DNA of 34,236 nucleotides from an uncultured Prevotellaceae bacterium (GCA_900314655.1 OMWC01000036.1:1-34236); one strand, 5' to 3'; shown: positions 23,427 to 33,245, counted from the first letter of the stretch. A program made the numbers and translations. Notes: a model not told the origin generated them from the letters alone.

Positions 23427-25201
23427 GTTGGGAATTAGGAGTGATTAGAAAGATATTCATTTTGATGCTCGTGACTTTGTTGGCTGCGTGTGGCGCTTCC
23501 ACAAAGTCTGATAAGCCTGCAGGTCGTAAGGCTAACACCCTTGTTGATTTTACTCCTGTATCGAAGAATGCTTCGCAACGCTTTAAGTATTTCTACCTGG
23601 AGGCCATCGCCCAGCAGACTAAGGGCAATTATGCTGCCGCATTCGATCTCCTGAATCATTGCCAGGAGATAAATCCCAATGCAGCCGAAGTCTATTTCAT
23701 GCGTTCGGCCTATTATTCCACGATGAAAAACGATTCAATGATGGTGGCTGATATCGAACGGGCAGCTTCCTTGAATCCGAAAAACACCACCTATCTGGAA
23801 CGGCTCGGACAGGTTTATATTGGCATGGGCGACTTCCCGCAGGCCATTGACACCTATGAGAAAATCTTTGCCAACACACGCGATCGCGATGACATACTGA
23901 ATATCTTGATTCAGTTGTATGACCGGCAAAAGGATTACGATAATATGCTCCGCTCGATTGATCGTCTTGAGAGCCTTGAGGGTAGCAGCGAGGAGATCAC
24001 GCTTGCTCGCATGCGGGTACTCTCCATGAAAGGTGACAAGGAGGCGGAGTTGGCGGAACTGAAATCGCTATCGTCAAAGCATCCTAACGACATGAACTAT
24101 CATGTGATGATGGGAAACTGGCTGTTGCAGAACGACAGGGCCGCAGAAGCGCTGAAAGAATACGAGTATGTGCTTGACATGGAGCCCGAAAACCTGATGG
24201 CGCAGATGTCTATGCTCGACTATTACCGCAATGTGGGCGAGGACTCCTTGGCCTATGACTTGCAGGAGAAGATGCTTGTCAGTGAGACAACGCCCATAAA
24301 CAGTAAAATGACGCTGATGCGGAAAGTGGTGGGCGACAATGAACAGCAAGGGGGCGACTCAACGGAGGTACTCGATCTGTTCCATCGAATTCTTGCCCAT
24401 CCGCAGAAGACTACTGACATGCATGAACTCTATGCGGCCTATATGACGCTGAAGAAAATGCCGAAGGACAGTATCTGCCAGGCATTGTCAGATGCCTTAC
24501 GTATTGCGCCCGACAATGCTGGCGTGCGTCTGGAACTTATTCAGTCGAAGTGGGGCGACAAAGACTTCGATGAGGTGATTCGTCTGTGCAAGGCAGCCCA
24601 AGAATATAATCCCGACGAGATGGCTTTCTATTATTTTATGGGACTGGCCCATTTCCAGAAGGATGAGAAGGATGAGGCTCTTCAGTCGTTCCAGACGGGA
24701 GTGAGCCAGATCAATGAGAGCAGCAATAAGGAAATCGTAAGTGATTTCTATGCGATCATGGGCGACATCCTCCACGAGAAGAAGCGAGAAGCCGAGGCTT
24801 TTGCCGCCTATGACAGTTGCCTGCAATGGAAACCCGACAACGTGGGCTGTCTCAACAATTACGCCTATTATCTCAGCGAACAGGGCAAAGACCTTCAGAA
24901 AGCCGAGCAGATGAGTTACCGTACAATCAAGGCCGAGCCAGATAACAGCACGTTTCTTGACACTTATGCCTGGATTCTGTTCATGCAGGAGCGTTACGAG
25001 GAGTCGAAGATCTATATTGATCAGGCCGTTGAGAAAGATTCTACCGTGAGCGAGGTAATCCTCGAACATGCGGGTGACATCCATGCTAAGGTGGGTGATA
25101 TGGAGCGGGCTCTTGATTATTGGCAGCGAGCAAGGGAGAAAGGGGCTGACTCAAAGGTCCTGATCCGAAAAATAAAACTCAGAAAATATCTAAAGAAATG
25201 A
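23423..25201 (+). CDS. TPR-repeat lipoprotein
   Basis: The 592-residue protein begins with a short hydrophobic signal and a lipobox ending LLAAC (Cys23), so it should be a lipoprotein exported to the periplasm or outer membrane. Most of the rest is tetratricopeptide repeats; clear units include [30 protein letters not shown] (split over about 57-86), [59 protein letters not shown] and a final [17 protein letters not shown] proteins act as protein-interaction scaffolds; the partner is unknown. It is coupled by ATGA overlaps to dut before it and the DUF4292 gene after it, a conserved neighbourhood in Bacteroidales as far as I recall. Confidence 0.88.
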   Translation: MSWELGVIRKIFILMLVTLLAACGASTKSDKPAGRKANTLVDFTPVSKNASQRFKYFYLEAIAQQTKGNYAAAFDLLNHCQEINPNAAEVYFMRSAYYSTMKNDSMMVADIERAASLNPKNTTYLERLGQVYIGMGDFPQAIDTYEKIFANTRDRDDILNILIQLYDRQKDYDNMLRSIDRLESLEGSSEEITLARMRVLSMKGDKEAELAELKSLSSKHPNDMNYHVMMGNWLLQNDRAAEALKEYEYVLDMEPENLMAQMSMLDYYRNVGEDSLAYDLQEKMLVSETTPINSKMTLMRKVVGDNEQQGGDSTEVLDLFHRILAHPQKTTDMHELYAAYMTLKKMPKDSICQALSDALRIAPDNAGVRLELIQSKWGDKDFDEVIRLCKAAQEYNPDEMAFYYFMGLAHFQKDEKDEALQSFQTGVSQINESSNKEIVSDFYAIMGDILHEKKREAEAFAAYDSCLQWKPDNVGCLNNYAYYLSEQGKDLQKAEQMSYRTIKAEPDNSTFLDTYAWILFMQERYEESKIYIDQAVEKDSTVSEVILEHAGDIHAKVGDMERALDYWQRAREKGADSKVLIRKIKLRKYLKK

Positions 25202-26091
25202 ATACAACAGCGATAACGAAAACAATATCCGTGGTACTGCTATCAGTTGCTGCGATGCTCGTCTCATGCGGAACGAAAAAGGTGGTAGCAGATCAAGTAC
25301 CTGATACCAAGACTGTAACAGGCGTAACTGATTCAGAACAGTTGAAACTCAATTATATGCGGCGTGTTTACGATAATGCCGTTTATACCAAGAATATTGT
25401 AAGCAACATAGATTTCTCGCTGAATGCCGGTTCGAAGGATATCTCGGTGAGCGGTTCGCTCCGCATGCGTAAGGATGATGTGATCCGTATTCAGCTCACG
25501 GCCTTCGGATTGATGGAGGTAGGACGCCTGGAGTTCACGAAAGACTATGTAATGATTGTGGATCGCATCCACAAGGAGTATGTCAAGGCCGATTATAATA
25601 AGGTGGACTTCCTGAAGCGCAACGGACTCAATTTCTATTCCATGCAAGCCCTGTTCTGGAATATGCTTTTCGTGCCGGGAGCAGGAAATATCACCGACGA
25701 CCAACTGAAAAAGTTCGCCCTTGATCTTGCGTCTTCTTCCGCCACCGTACCCGTGAGCCTCAAACAAGGCAACATGAACTACGTCTGGCAGACGGAGTCA
25801 AAGACAGGACTCATCAAGCAGACCGACGTGACTTATTCAGACAAGACGAATGGCACTACGAAGTTGTCGTGTAAGTATGATGATTTCAAGGCTTTAGGCA
25901 CCAAGATGTACCCCAATCTCTTGATTCTCAATGGTAAGACGCAAGCCACCCAAAAGCCCCGCGACATCACGTTGACCATCAAGATGAAAGGCGTGAAGAC
26001 GGACAGCGATTGGGAAACACGTACAACCCTTTCTGGAAAGTACAAGGAGGTCAGTGTAGAAGAGGCGTTGGAGAAAATCACGAGTCTGTAA
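25198..26091 (+). CDS. DUF4292 lipoprotein
   Basis: The 297-residue protein has a signal peptide with lipobox LVSC (Cys24). The body is a beta-rich domain (about 50-290) containing SLRMRKDDVIRIQLTAFGLMEVGRLEFTKD in its first third, similar in style to LolA/LolB-type lipoprotein-binding folds, and fits DUF4292. Function is unestablished; a role in lipoprotein or envelope assembly is inference from fold style and neighbours. It is coupled to the TPR lipoprotein (4-bp overlap), and the next gene starts immediately after its stop. Confidence 0.82.
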   Translation: MNTTAITKTISVVLLSVAAMLVSCGTKKVVADQVPDTKTVTGVTDSEQLKLNYMRRVYDNAVYTKNIVSNIDFSLNAGSKDISVSGSLRMRKDDVIRIQLTAFGLMEVGRLEFTKDYVMIVDRIHKEYVKADYNKVDFLKRNGLNFYSMQALFWNMLFVPGAGNITDDQLKKFALDLASSSATVPVSLKQGNMNYVWQTESKTGLIKQTDVTYSDKTNGTTKLSCKYDDFKALGTKMYPNLLILNGKTQATQKPRDITLTIKMKGVKTDSDWETRTTLSGKYKEVSVEEALEKITSL

Positions 26092-27783
26092 ATGAGAATA
26101 TTGTTAACTGTCATATTATCGCTGTTGATGATGGTTCCGACAGGAGCGCAGCAGCGAAAGAGTGTGGCCAAGAAACCAGCCACCTCACAACGTTCTACGA
26201 CCAAAAAGACTACCGTAAAAACTACCGTAAAAACAACTGGAAAAACCGGAACTTCTAAAACTACCGGAAAATCCGTAAAGTCCGGCAAATCCGTAAAGAC
26301 AGGTAAATCCGCTAAATCCACGAAGACCACCAAGAAAGCCCCAGTCTATACGAATGCTGAAATCAAAGGCCTTCAGAACCAGCGGGCAGCCATCAAGAAG
26401 AAAATCCAGGAGCAGGAACAGCTGCTTCGGGCCAATCGGGCAGATGTAAAGAAAAGACTCGATAATTTGTTGGTCATCAATAGCGAGATAGATGAACGTC
26501 AGAAAAATATCGACAATATCCAGAAAGATATCACACATATCGAAGGAAACATCGGATTGCTGAAAGCGCAGCTGGCCACGTTGGAGTCTCAATTGAAGGA
26601 GCGCCAGCAAAAGTATCTCAAGAGTCTGCGCTATATGGCCCGTCATCGTAAGATTCAGGACCAACTGATGTTTATTTTCTCCGCCAAGAACCTTACGCAG
26701 ATGTACCGTCGTATGCGGTTCGTGCGCGAGTATGCTGCCTTCCAGCGTGCCCAGGGCGAACTGGTCAAGGTGAAGCAGGAGCAGATTGCCTCCAAGCATC
26801 AAGAACTGGAGAAGGAGAAGGGTAACAAGAATACGCTTTTATATAAAGGAAAAAAGGAGCATGCCGCCTTGCAAGGCAAGAAGGACGAACAGCAGCAGGT
26901 AGTCAACACGCTTCAGAAACAACAGAAGACCATTCAGGGCATCATCGACGACCAACGTAAAAAGGATCAGGCCCTCAATGCTCAGATTGATAAGTTGATT
27001 GCCGAGGAAGTGGCCAAGGCCCGTGCGCGTGCTGCCGAAGAAGCCCGCAAGAGAGCCGCTGCGGAGGCTACTGCCAAGAAGAAGCGAGAAGAAGAACTGG
27101 CTCGAAAGAAGGCTGCTGCTGAGGCTGCTGCCCGCGAGAACGCCCGCAGGATAGCAGAAGCCCGTGAGCGTGAAGCCGAGGCCAAGCGTCTGGCCCGTGA
27201 GGCTGCGAAGAAGGATGCTGCCGAACGTGCTCGTGCTGATCAGGCTGCCCGCGAAGCACAAGCTGCCCGTGAGGCTGCCGAGCGCAAGGCTGAAGTGGAG
27301 AAACGGCGTCATGAAAAAGAGGTCGCTGAAGCCAAGCGGGAGAATGAAACAATCTCTCTTGTGAGCAGCGTGGACCGTAAGCTAAGCAGCAATTTTGAGA
27401 GCAACAAGGGACGTCTGCCCATTCCTATCACCGGTTCTTACCGTATAGTGAGCCATTACGGACAGTATGATGTGGAAGGCTTGAAGAACGTGCGCCTCGA
27501 CAATAAGGGAATCAACATCTTGGGCTCTCCAGGTGCACAGGCCCGTGCTATCTTCAATGGCGAGGTTAGTGCCGTCTTTGCCTTCGGAGGAACCAGCGTG
27601 GTGATGGTTCGTCATGGCAGTTATATCTCCGTCTATTGTAATCTGCGCTCTGTCAGTGTTTCACGAGGGCAGAAAGTAAGCACCCGTCAGGCACTCGGAA
27701 CGCTGGGGTCAGACAATATCCTCCAGTTCCAGCTCCGCCGTGAAACCGCCAAACTCAATCCTGAAGTCTGGTTGGGCCGATAG
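26092..27783 (+). CDS. EnvC-like coiled-coil protein with degenerate LytM domain
   Basis: The 563-residue protein has a signal peptide (about 1-19), a Lys/Thr/Ser-rich low-complexity stretch (about 22-82) with GKS/TTVK repeats, a long coiled coil (about 88-420) ending in an Ala/Arg/Glu-rich section, and a C-terminal LytM/M23-like domain (about 430-563). The usual zinc ligands are missing: the HxxxD motif reads as KGINI and the final HxH as LQFQ. EnvC and related factors use a catalytically dead LytM domain to activate amidases during septum splitting; that role is likely by analogy. It is the last gene of the dut operon and its 3' end overlaps the convergent deacylase gene by 29 bp. Confidence 0.88.
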   Translation: MRILLTVILSLLMMVPTGAQQRKSVAKKPATSQRSTTKKTTVKTTVKTTGKTGTSKTTGKSVKSGKSVKTGKSAKSTKTTKKAPVYTNAEIKGLQNQRAAIKKKIQEQEQLLRANRADVKKRLDNLLVINSEIDERQKNIDNIQKDITHIEGNIGLLKAQLATLESQLKERQQKYLKSLRYMARHRKIQDQLMFIFSAKNLTQMYRRMRFVREYAAFQRAQGELVKVKQEQIASKHQELEKEKGNKNTLLYKGKKEHAALQGKKDEQQQVVNTLQKQQKTIQGIIDDQRKKDQALNAQIDKLIAEEVAKARARAAEEARKRAAAEATAKKKREEELARKKAAAEAAARENARRIAEAREREAEAKRLAREAAKKDAAERARADQAAREAQAAREAAERKAEVEKRRHEKEVAEAKRENETISLVSSVDRKLSSNFESNKGRLPIPITGSYRIVSHYGQYDVEGLKNVRLDNKGINILGSPGAQARAIFNGEVSAVFAFGGTSVVMVRHGSYISVYCNLRSVSVSRGQKVSTRQALGTLGSDNILQFQLRRETAKLNPEVWLGR

Positions 27784-28846
27784 CCGTTCCGTCGAGAAGT
27801 TCAATATACGTGCTGATAGCCCCAGCTATCTCGGAGATTCGGATGTATTCGTCGGCGCTGTGCGAACGCGATGACTGTCCGGGGCCCAGCTTGAACGAGG
27901 GGAAGGACATCAGCGCCTGATCACTCAGCGTGGGAGATCCGAAGGGCGTCATGCCCATTTCCACACATCTTTTCACCAGTGGATGTTCCGGATCAATGCG
28001 CGAAGAGTGCAATCGGAACGAGCGGGCGGTCACCTCACTCTTCAATTTCTTCTTCAGGAACTCATATACAAACTCGTTCTGGTAGTATTCGTTGGTGCGC
28101 ACATCCACCACCATCTCGCAGCGGTCGGGCACCACGTTGTGCTGAGTACCGGCATGGATGACGGTCACGTTCATCACCGTCGGCCCCAGAAACTCGCTCA
28201 CTTTCTTGAATTGATGGCGTTGCAGGAACTGCAAATCCTCCATCGCCTCATAAATGGCATTCACCCCCTCGCCACGGGCTGCATGCCCCGACTTTCCGTG
28301 AGCCACCACGTCCAGCACCATCAGACCCTTTTCGGCTATGGCCGGTTGCATGCCCGTAGGCTCACCTACGATGGCCACGTCAATCTTGGGCAGTAGCGGC
28401 AAGGCTCTCGCGATGCCGTCTTTTCCTGAGACTTCTTCTTCGGCGGAAGCCAGGAATATGAGGTTGTAAGGTTGTTCCTTCCCTATGAGCCATCCGAACA
28501 CTTGCAACAGCGAAACCAGTCCGCCACCGCAATCATTGCTTCCCAAGCCGTAGAGTATGTCGTCCTCTTGTTCCGGACAGTAGGGATTACGAGTCCAGGT
28601 CGTCACGGGTTTCACGGTGTCAATGTGCGCATTCAGCAGCAGCGTGGGGCGTTTCTCATCGAAGTTTGGACCGATGACCCACACGTTGTTAGCCTCACGC
28701 CGGGGTTCCAGTCCCATGTCGCGGATAGCCTGTTCCATCACGTTTGCAGCCTGTTCTTCCGAACGGCTCACCGAAGGCGTAGCGATGAGATGCTTCAGCA
28801 GTTCCACCGCTCTCTCTGTCAGTTCAGCGTATTTCATGTCAACCAT
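27755..28846 (-). CDS. M20-family deacylase, ArgE type
   Basis: The 363-residue protein is an M20 metallopeptidase of the ArgE/DapE group. Zinc-site residues are His74 and Asp76 (AHIDTVKP), Asp105 (GSNDCGGGL), the catalytic Glu pair near 137-138 (SAEEEVSG), Glu162 (GEPTG) and a late His in SRSHSADEY. It probably removes an N-acyl group from an arginine precursor. In Bacteroides the arginine pathway runs through N-succinylornithine and N-succinylcitrulline, so the substrate could be N-succinyl or N-acetyl, and DapE-type activity is not excluded. No other arg gene is nearby. It starts at the ATG at 28846, 13 bp after a good promoter box, and its end overlaps the EnvC-like gene. Confidence 0.88.
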   Translation of the reverse strand: MVDMKYAELTERAVELLKHLIATPSVSRSEEQAANVMEQAIRDMGLEPRREANNVWVIGPNFDEKRPTLLLNAHIDTVKPVTTWTRNPYCPEQEDDILYGLGSNDCGGGLVSLLQVFGWLIGKEQPYNLIFLASAEEEVSGKDGIARALPLLPKIDVAIVGEPTGMQPAIAEKGLMVLDVVAHGKSGHAARGEGVNAIYEAMEDLQFLQRHQFKKVSEFLGPTVMNVTVIHAGTQHNVVPDRCEMVVDVRTNEYYQNEFVYEFLKKKLKSEVTARSFRLHSSRIDPEHPLVKRCVEMGMTPFGSPTLSDQALMSFPSFKLGPGQSSRSHSADEYIRISEIAGAISTYIELLDGTAIGPTRLQD

Positions 28847-28858
28847 TTTTCTCCTGAT

Positions 28859-28867
28859 GCAAAGTTA
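28859..28867 (-). promoter_or_regulatory. Promoter of the M20 deacylase (-7 box)
   Basis: The minus strand reads TAACTTTGC, followed by ATCAGGAGAAAA and the ATG at 28846. AGGAG 6 nt before the ATG is a rare recognisable Shine-Dalgarno here. Confidence 0.65.
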
Positions 28868-29049
28868 ATCAGAATCGGCCGAAATCTTTCGCTTCTCCCC
28901 CTTCTATACCTTATTATATATATTTTTTTAACGATTTGCGGATTCCTCCCCAAACGAGTCAGGCAGAAATCTCTTCGCTCCTTCAAATATGCGAATTAGA
29001 ATTGTTACAGCAACACGTAATCGTTTACGAAGCGCGTGGATGTGTGAAT

Positions 29050-29100
29050 TTCAGTTAAATTCAGTTAAATATAGCGCGTTTTGGTTCGAATTTAGTTAAC
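29050..29100 (+). repeat. TTCAGTTAAA repeats upstream of the LRR-protein promoter
   Basis: Two exact tandem 10-bp copies (29050-29059 and 29060-29069) and a relaxed third (TTTAGTTAAC, 29091-29100) lie upstream of the -7 box at 29126. The 10-bp phasing suggests a regulator site; this is inference. Confidence 0.5.
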
Positions 29101-29102
29101 CG

Positions 29103-29134
29103 TTTTTTTTTTTTGCGAATTTTTGTAAATTTGC
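29103..29134 (+). promoter_or_regulatory. Promoter with a 12-T tract for the LRR-protein gene
   Basis: A run of 12 T (29103-29114) is followed 11 bp later by TAAATTTGC (29126-29134), a match to TAnnTTTGY. The T-tract covers the place where a -33 element would be expected, so its length should affect promoter strength. Transcription would start near 29140. Confidence 0.6.
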
Positions 29135-29139
29135 AGCCG

Positions 29140-29512
29140 AATTATTTTTATTAATCCCGCGCCTTATGTGCGGGGTAATTAGTTATCGAAGTGGAGAAAA
29201 ACTGTGAAGCCGAGTATCCGCATTTAAAACAAACTGGCGCTAAAGTCGTGAGACCACTGCGCCATTCTCTGAGAACCGATTGGTAAGAGCAGCGAGCAAA
29301 AGCAATGGCGATACATAAGCGTTTCTGATCAATAATCTTACTGCCACTCATGCTCCGGCTGACTCCCAAAAGTATATACAAAAAACTCTATTATCGTCCT
29401 GATCTGGGCTAAGGACAAACATAAAGGCCCAACAACTTCTTCGTGCTGACGCACAGTAGCTTAATTAATTCAAAATGACAATATAATAACAACATTTTAG
29501 TAACAAACAAGT
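29140..29512 (+). other. Long, potentially structured 5' leader or small RNA
   Basis: About 370 nt separate the predicted transcription start from the ATG of the LRR protein. The segment contains a hairpin CCCGCGC/GTGCGGG (29156-29174, 5-nt loop, one G-U), a second stem GGCGC/GCGCC (29236-29263) enclosing GTG/CAC, and a small GTGC/GCAC hairpin near 29443-29454. It is richer in GC than the AT-rich sequence around it. A minus-strand ORF (29151-29381, 76 codons) has no promoter or recognisable domain and is not called. I do not recognise a known riboswitch or ncRNA family. Confidence 0.4.
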
Positions 29513-32500
29513 ATGAGAAAACTATTACTGTTTTTCGCGTTCGTCTTGACAGCGATAGGCGTCAAGGCTTACGAGTTTGATCTCACCAAGACATGGACAG
29601 TTGATGGAGCCAATGAAAAAGTGGCTAAAATCAGTCTGGACAATGCTGGTGAGCTGACCACAGCTTTAGCTGATCTTAACGACCAGATGACTGATTACAG
29701 TCATCTCTACATCAGCAACGGTGCAGGATTCAATCTGACTACAGAAGACATCGCCGCTCTCGGAACGGTGACTTGTCCCACGCTCGACCTGCAGAACCTC
29801 TATGGAGCTGGTGGTGGCCATCATGCACCTTTCACATTCTCTAACGCCAGTATCAAGCGTGTCATCCTGCCCGACTATTGGGACAAGGCTGCCGTCAAGG
29901 CTGCTGCTGAGAAAATCATTGACGGTAATACTGGTTTCGAGGCTGCTTTGAGCCAGCATGGTGAGCAGAATCAGAGCACTGCTGATGCCGGTCTTGTGGC
30001 TTATGTACAGAAACCTGGTACGCTCTACACCGCCATGCGCCATACTTACTTCGATGGCCGTGCCGACAAGAAGATGGGTGATGCCACACAGAGCCACTGC
30101 TCATTCAAAATGTTGGGCTATGTGAGCATTATGGGCTATCCATCAGCTCGGGATTTTAACGGATCTAATTCAACAGATGTAAAATTTGACGCCAACGGCC
30201 ATTTCGTGTTCGATCGTCCCGCAGATGAAACTAGTATAACGCAGAACATGGGCGTAGGTGGTGTTCTTCGCACGTTGGTAGGTTCTCCTGTTAATGGTGC
30301 TCTCGTTGGAGCTTCTCCTATCTTGCTCGATCTCGAAGATGCTATTATCTATGATGAATGGAACGAAGATTTGAATTTGAGCTGGTCATATCTTCTTGGA
30401 GCAAATAGAATCAAAGAAGTTCGTATTCCCACCAATCCGGAACTTAAGACAATTCCTGCAGATTTTCTAAACTCAGGTGGTAATGTGAATTATATAGAGG
30501 AATTCTGTATTCCTGGTAACATTGAGATTATTAGGACACGTGCTTTCTATTCTTCTCAGCAGGTGCTGCGCCATGTTTGGACTACGGGAACTACACCTCA
30601 CATGATTTACGACCATGGTGCTTATCTTCACAGCGATAAAGAGGATGTGGCGAATTATGTTGATGGTAATGTCCCCATCGACCATCTGGGACATGCTCCA
30701 CTCGATGATACTCGCTGGAACTGCGGAAAAGGCAAACAAGAGCCAGCCCGCTATGGCACTATTACATTGCCTGAGAATCTAAAGCTTATTGAGAGCAACT
30801 GTATCAGCTGCCGTAGTGTGAGCGATGTGTATGTGCTGGCCAAGAAAGCTCCTGAGTGCCATGTAGATGCTTTTTCGTCGATTATGTATCTTGGCAACAA
30901 TACTATAGATACGCAATATACCAAAGATCAGGGTATGATTACCCGTTGGTCGTATGCACAGGGAGATGCTGATGCTGAATACATTGCTTTCCTTCATTAT
31001 CCACGTGAGTGCGAAACTCCTGATATACAGCGTTATACTGACCCTACTCGCGAGTACAGCGTAGCTACTACGATGCGCGACGGTAAGGGTAACGTTATCT
31101 ACTTCCCCAATCAGGCTGAGATGAACCGTGCTTATTATCAAGGAACTACTGGCTATCTTTGGTTTGCTTGGGACTCTAAGCGTATTCCAGATAAAGGAGA
31201 CAATGGAGATGCCAACTCATTTAAGAATGTGAACATTCAGAGCCATTATGGACATACAACTGAAAACCAGCAAATGGGTAATGATTTCTACGAAAGAAAT
31301 AACATGACCAATCCGGACAAAACCGACCGTTCGTTCTACGATGTGCGTCTTGATGCTAACGGTGAACCTACGCTGGGGCAGCCTGAAGATCTTGACTGGT
31401 ATTACAATACTATTTGGGAAGGCAAGCAACTCTATCCACAGCCAGAAACTAAAGGCATTGTTGACGGGGAAGGAAATCCTGTAATGGAGACAGTTCCTGT
31501 TCGTGATGAGAATGGTGACATCAAATACGATGAGTTGCCTTCGGGTTCCTCTTATGAGGGTAATTACACTAGAGCAACAGAACAGAAGTATGTTAAAGCT
31601 TCTGATGGTGCTTATTGTCATCAGTTGATTCAGGATAGTAATGGTCAATGGACAATAGATTATAGTTATACTGAAAAAGCAGATGGTGCATGGGTTAAAG
31701 CACCTTGGGATCAATCAGGTAAGACTTGGACCCAGTATCAGGATTATATGGCCAATCAGTATCCTGGCATTAAACGTTATAATCGTGCTGTCTCGGAACT
31801 TGTTGAGTTTGATAATCAAGAGCATAATGATGGTCGTCCTCGTTTCAATATTAGTACTGACTATGTGGAATATGATTCTTACAATCATGAGTATAAGAAT
31901 CTTTTGACTCGTTACAATGTCAAAAATGTATTCGTTTATAGTCCCGCTCAAAGTGGCGATCCTGAACCATATTATAAGATGCAGACTCAGGTAGTTCAAG
32001 CTCAGAATGTCATTGCACAGCACGACTACCGCGGTTGGCACCAGTTTATCCTGCACGCCTATTCTACGATGGACGATCGTCCCATCACGCCGGTGAAGTT
32101 CTATCAGACTGATAGCGACTGGTGGACTGTTTGTCTGCCTTACGATCTGAGGTATAGCGATATGATTAGGTTCTTCGGAAACGAGACTACGGGTGCCATT
32201 CCTTATCTGAGCAAGCTGCGCTATGTAGTTCGCGACTACGACAAGGAGAAGATTACATTGATGTTCTCGAAGAACCTCATGGTTTATAAAGAGGCTATTA
32301 ACAATCCTTCAAATACGGATGATTACGTGCATGGCATTATCGACGACGAGACGAAGTGGCCTGCTACAGAGAATGGCGTGGCACTGGGCACACCGCCTAC
32401 TGACGAGGAAGGTACAGATGGTTATGATCCGATCATCCTGCATAAGGGTGTTCCTTATCTCATCAAACCGAATATTCCTACAAATGCCAAACGCTCGTTC

Positions 32501-33244
32501 GATGTATATAAGAATGATCACGAAAAGGCCAACCCCAACCTCTATAAGCGACTGGTTGACGCTGAGAATGTACCTGCAGAGCAGTTGGAAACATATATTT
32601 ATAAAGGTGAGTACACTGTTCCTGCATACGTGATAGGCGAAAACGCCCCTGAAGCTACACTGGATTCTAGAGATTTCAAACACACATTTGGACCGACATT
32701 TACTTATAAGTCTTCGGACCAGATTACATACGGCGGTAAGAAAGTCAACGCTAAGGTTTCAAAAGACTTCAGCTATACCTTCGTGGGTAGTTTCTTCCTC
32801 TCTATTATGCCTCAGAATTGCTACTTCCTTGGATGGGATAGTAAGAACAAATGTGCAGCATTCTGGTACAACAAGGTTACTAAGTTGGACGAGTACTCTT
32901 GGAACAACCAAACGGGTGTAATCTGTGCTAACTTCGATACTAGTACAGCAATTAATCCCGCCACGGGTCTTAACGACCCCGCTAAATGGTACATCCCCTC
33001 AGTTGCCAGCGATGACCTGAAGGTTAGTACTGGTGGTAATGCAAAGGCTTACGGCATGGACTGGGGCGGCTCAGTTGATGTAGTGGTCAGTGGTATTGGA
33101 AAGATCAATGTGGACAATACTCAGAGCAAGGCTGTGTCCAACGACGTGATCTACGATATGCGCGGTGTTCGCATGAACCGTCCGCTCTCTCGCCTGACCA
33201 AGGGCGTCTATATTGTAAACGGAAAGAAGTATGTTGTTGATTAA
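29513..33244 (+). CDS. Large secreted leucine-rich-repeat (BspA-like) protein
   Basis: The 1243-residue protein starts with a signal peptide (cleavage probably after VKA, residue 19). Between about residues 290 and 450 there are BspA/LRR_5-type strands such as IKEVRIPTNPELKTIP, IEEFCIPGNIEIIRTRAFYSS and ITLPENLKLIESNCISCRSVSDVYVLAKKAP. The middle and C-terminal parts are Tyr/Trp/Asp-rich beta domains I cannot assign. The last about 40 residues (VIYDMRGVRMN...LTKGVYIVNGKKYVVD) resemble the short C-terminal signal of type IX secreted Bacteroidetes proteins, so cell-surface or extracellular location is likely. Substrate or ligand is unknown; adhesion is the usual guess for BspA proteins. Codons between about 31450 and 32000 are noticeably more AT-rich than on both sides. 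A small gene follows after 18 bp. Confidence 0.88.
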   Translation: MRKLLLFFAFVLTAIGVKAYEFDLTKTWTVDGANEKVAKISLDNAGELTTALADLNDQMTDYSHLYISNGAGFNLTTEDIAALGTVTCPTLDLQNLYGAGGGHHAPFTFSNASIKRVILPDYWDKAAVKAAAEKIIDGNTGFEAALSQHGEQNQSTADAGLVAYVQKPGTLYTAMRHTYFDGRADKKMGDATQSHCSFKMLGYVSIMGYPSARDFNGSNSTDVKFDANGHFVFDRPADETSITQNMGVGGVLRTLVGSPVNGALVGASPILLDLEDAIIYDEWNEDLNLSWSYLLGANRIKEVRIPTNPELKTIPADFLNSGGNVNYIEEFCIPGNIEIIRTRAFYSSQQVLRHVWTTGTTPHMIYDHGAYLHSDKEDVANYVDGNVPIDHLGHAPLDDTRWNCGKGKQEPARYGTITLPENLKLIESNCISCRSVSDVYVLAKKAPECHVDAFSSIMYLGNNTIDTQYTKDQGMITRWSYAQGDADAEYIAFLHYPRECETPDIQRYTDPTREYSVATTMRDGKGNVIYFPNQAEMNRAYYQGTTGYLWFAWDSKRIPDKGDNGDANSFKNVNIQSHYGHTTENQQMGNDFYERNNMTNPDKTDRSFYDVRLDANGEPTLGQPEDLDWYYNTIWEGKQLYPQPETKGIVDGEGNPVMETVPVRDENGDIKYDELPSGSSYEGNYTRATEQKYVKASDGAYCHQLIQDSNGQWTIDYSYTEKADGAWVKAPWDQSGKTWTQYQDYMANQYPGIKRYNRAVSELVEFDNQEHNDGRPRFNISTDYVEYDSYNHEYKNLLTRYNVKNVFVYSPAQSGDPEPYYKMQTQVVQAQNVIAQHDYRGWHQFILHAYSTMDDRPITPVKFYQTDSDWWTVCLPYDLRYSDMIRFFGNETTGAIPYLSKLRYVVRDYDKEKITLMFSKNLMVYKEAINNPSNTDDYVHGIIDDETKWPATENGVALGTPPTDEEGTDGYDPIILHKGVPYLIKPNIPTNAKRSFDVYKNDHEKANPNLYKRLVDAENVPAEQLETYIYKGEYTVPAYVIGENAPEATLDSRDFKHTFGPTFTYKSSDQITYGGKKVNAKVSKDFSYTFVGSFFLSIMPQNCYFLGWDSKNKCAAFWYNKVTKLDEYSWNNQTGVICANFDTSTAINPATGLNDPAKWYIPSVASDDLKVSTGGNAKAYGMDWGGSVDVVVSGIGKINVDNTQSKAVSNDVIYDMRGVRMNRPLSRLTKGVYIVNGKKYVVD

Positions 33245-33245
33245 A

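Noticed and set aside
29151..29381. 76-codon minus-strand ORF inside the long leader
   Set aside because: There is no promoter box or domain, and the plus strand here has RNA-like hairpins. It is better explained as a chance frame opposite a structured leader.
29126..29512. Cobalamin-type riboswitch or tmRNA in the leader
   Set aside because: I could not find the conserved cobalamin core or tmRNA acceptor features. Only generic hairpins are visible.
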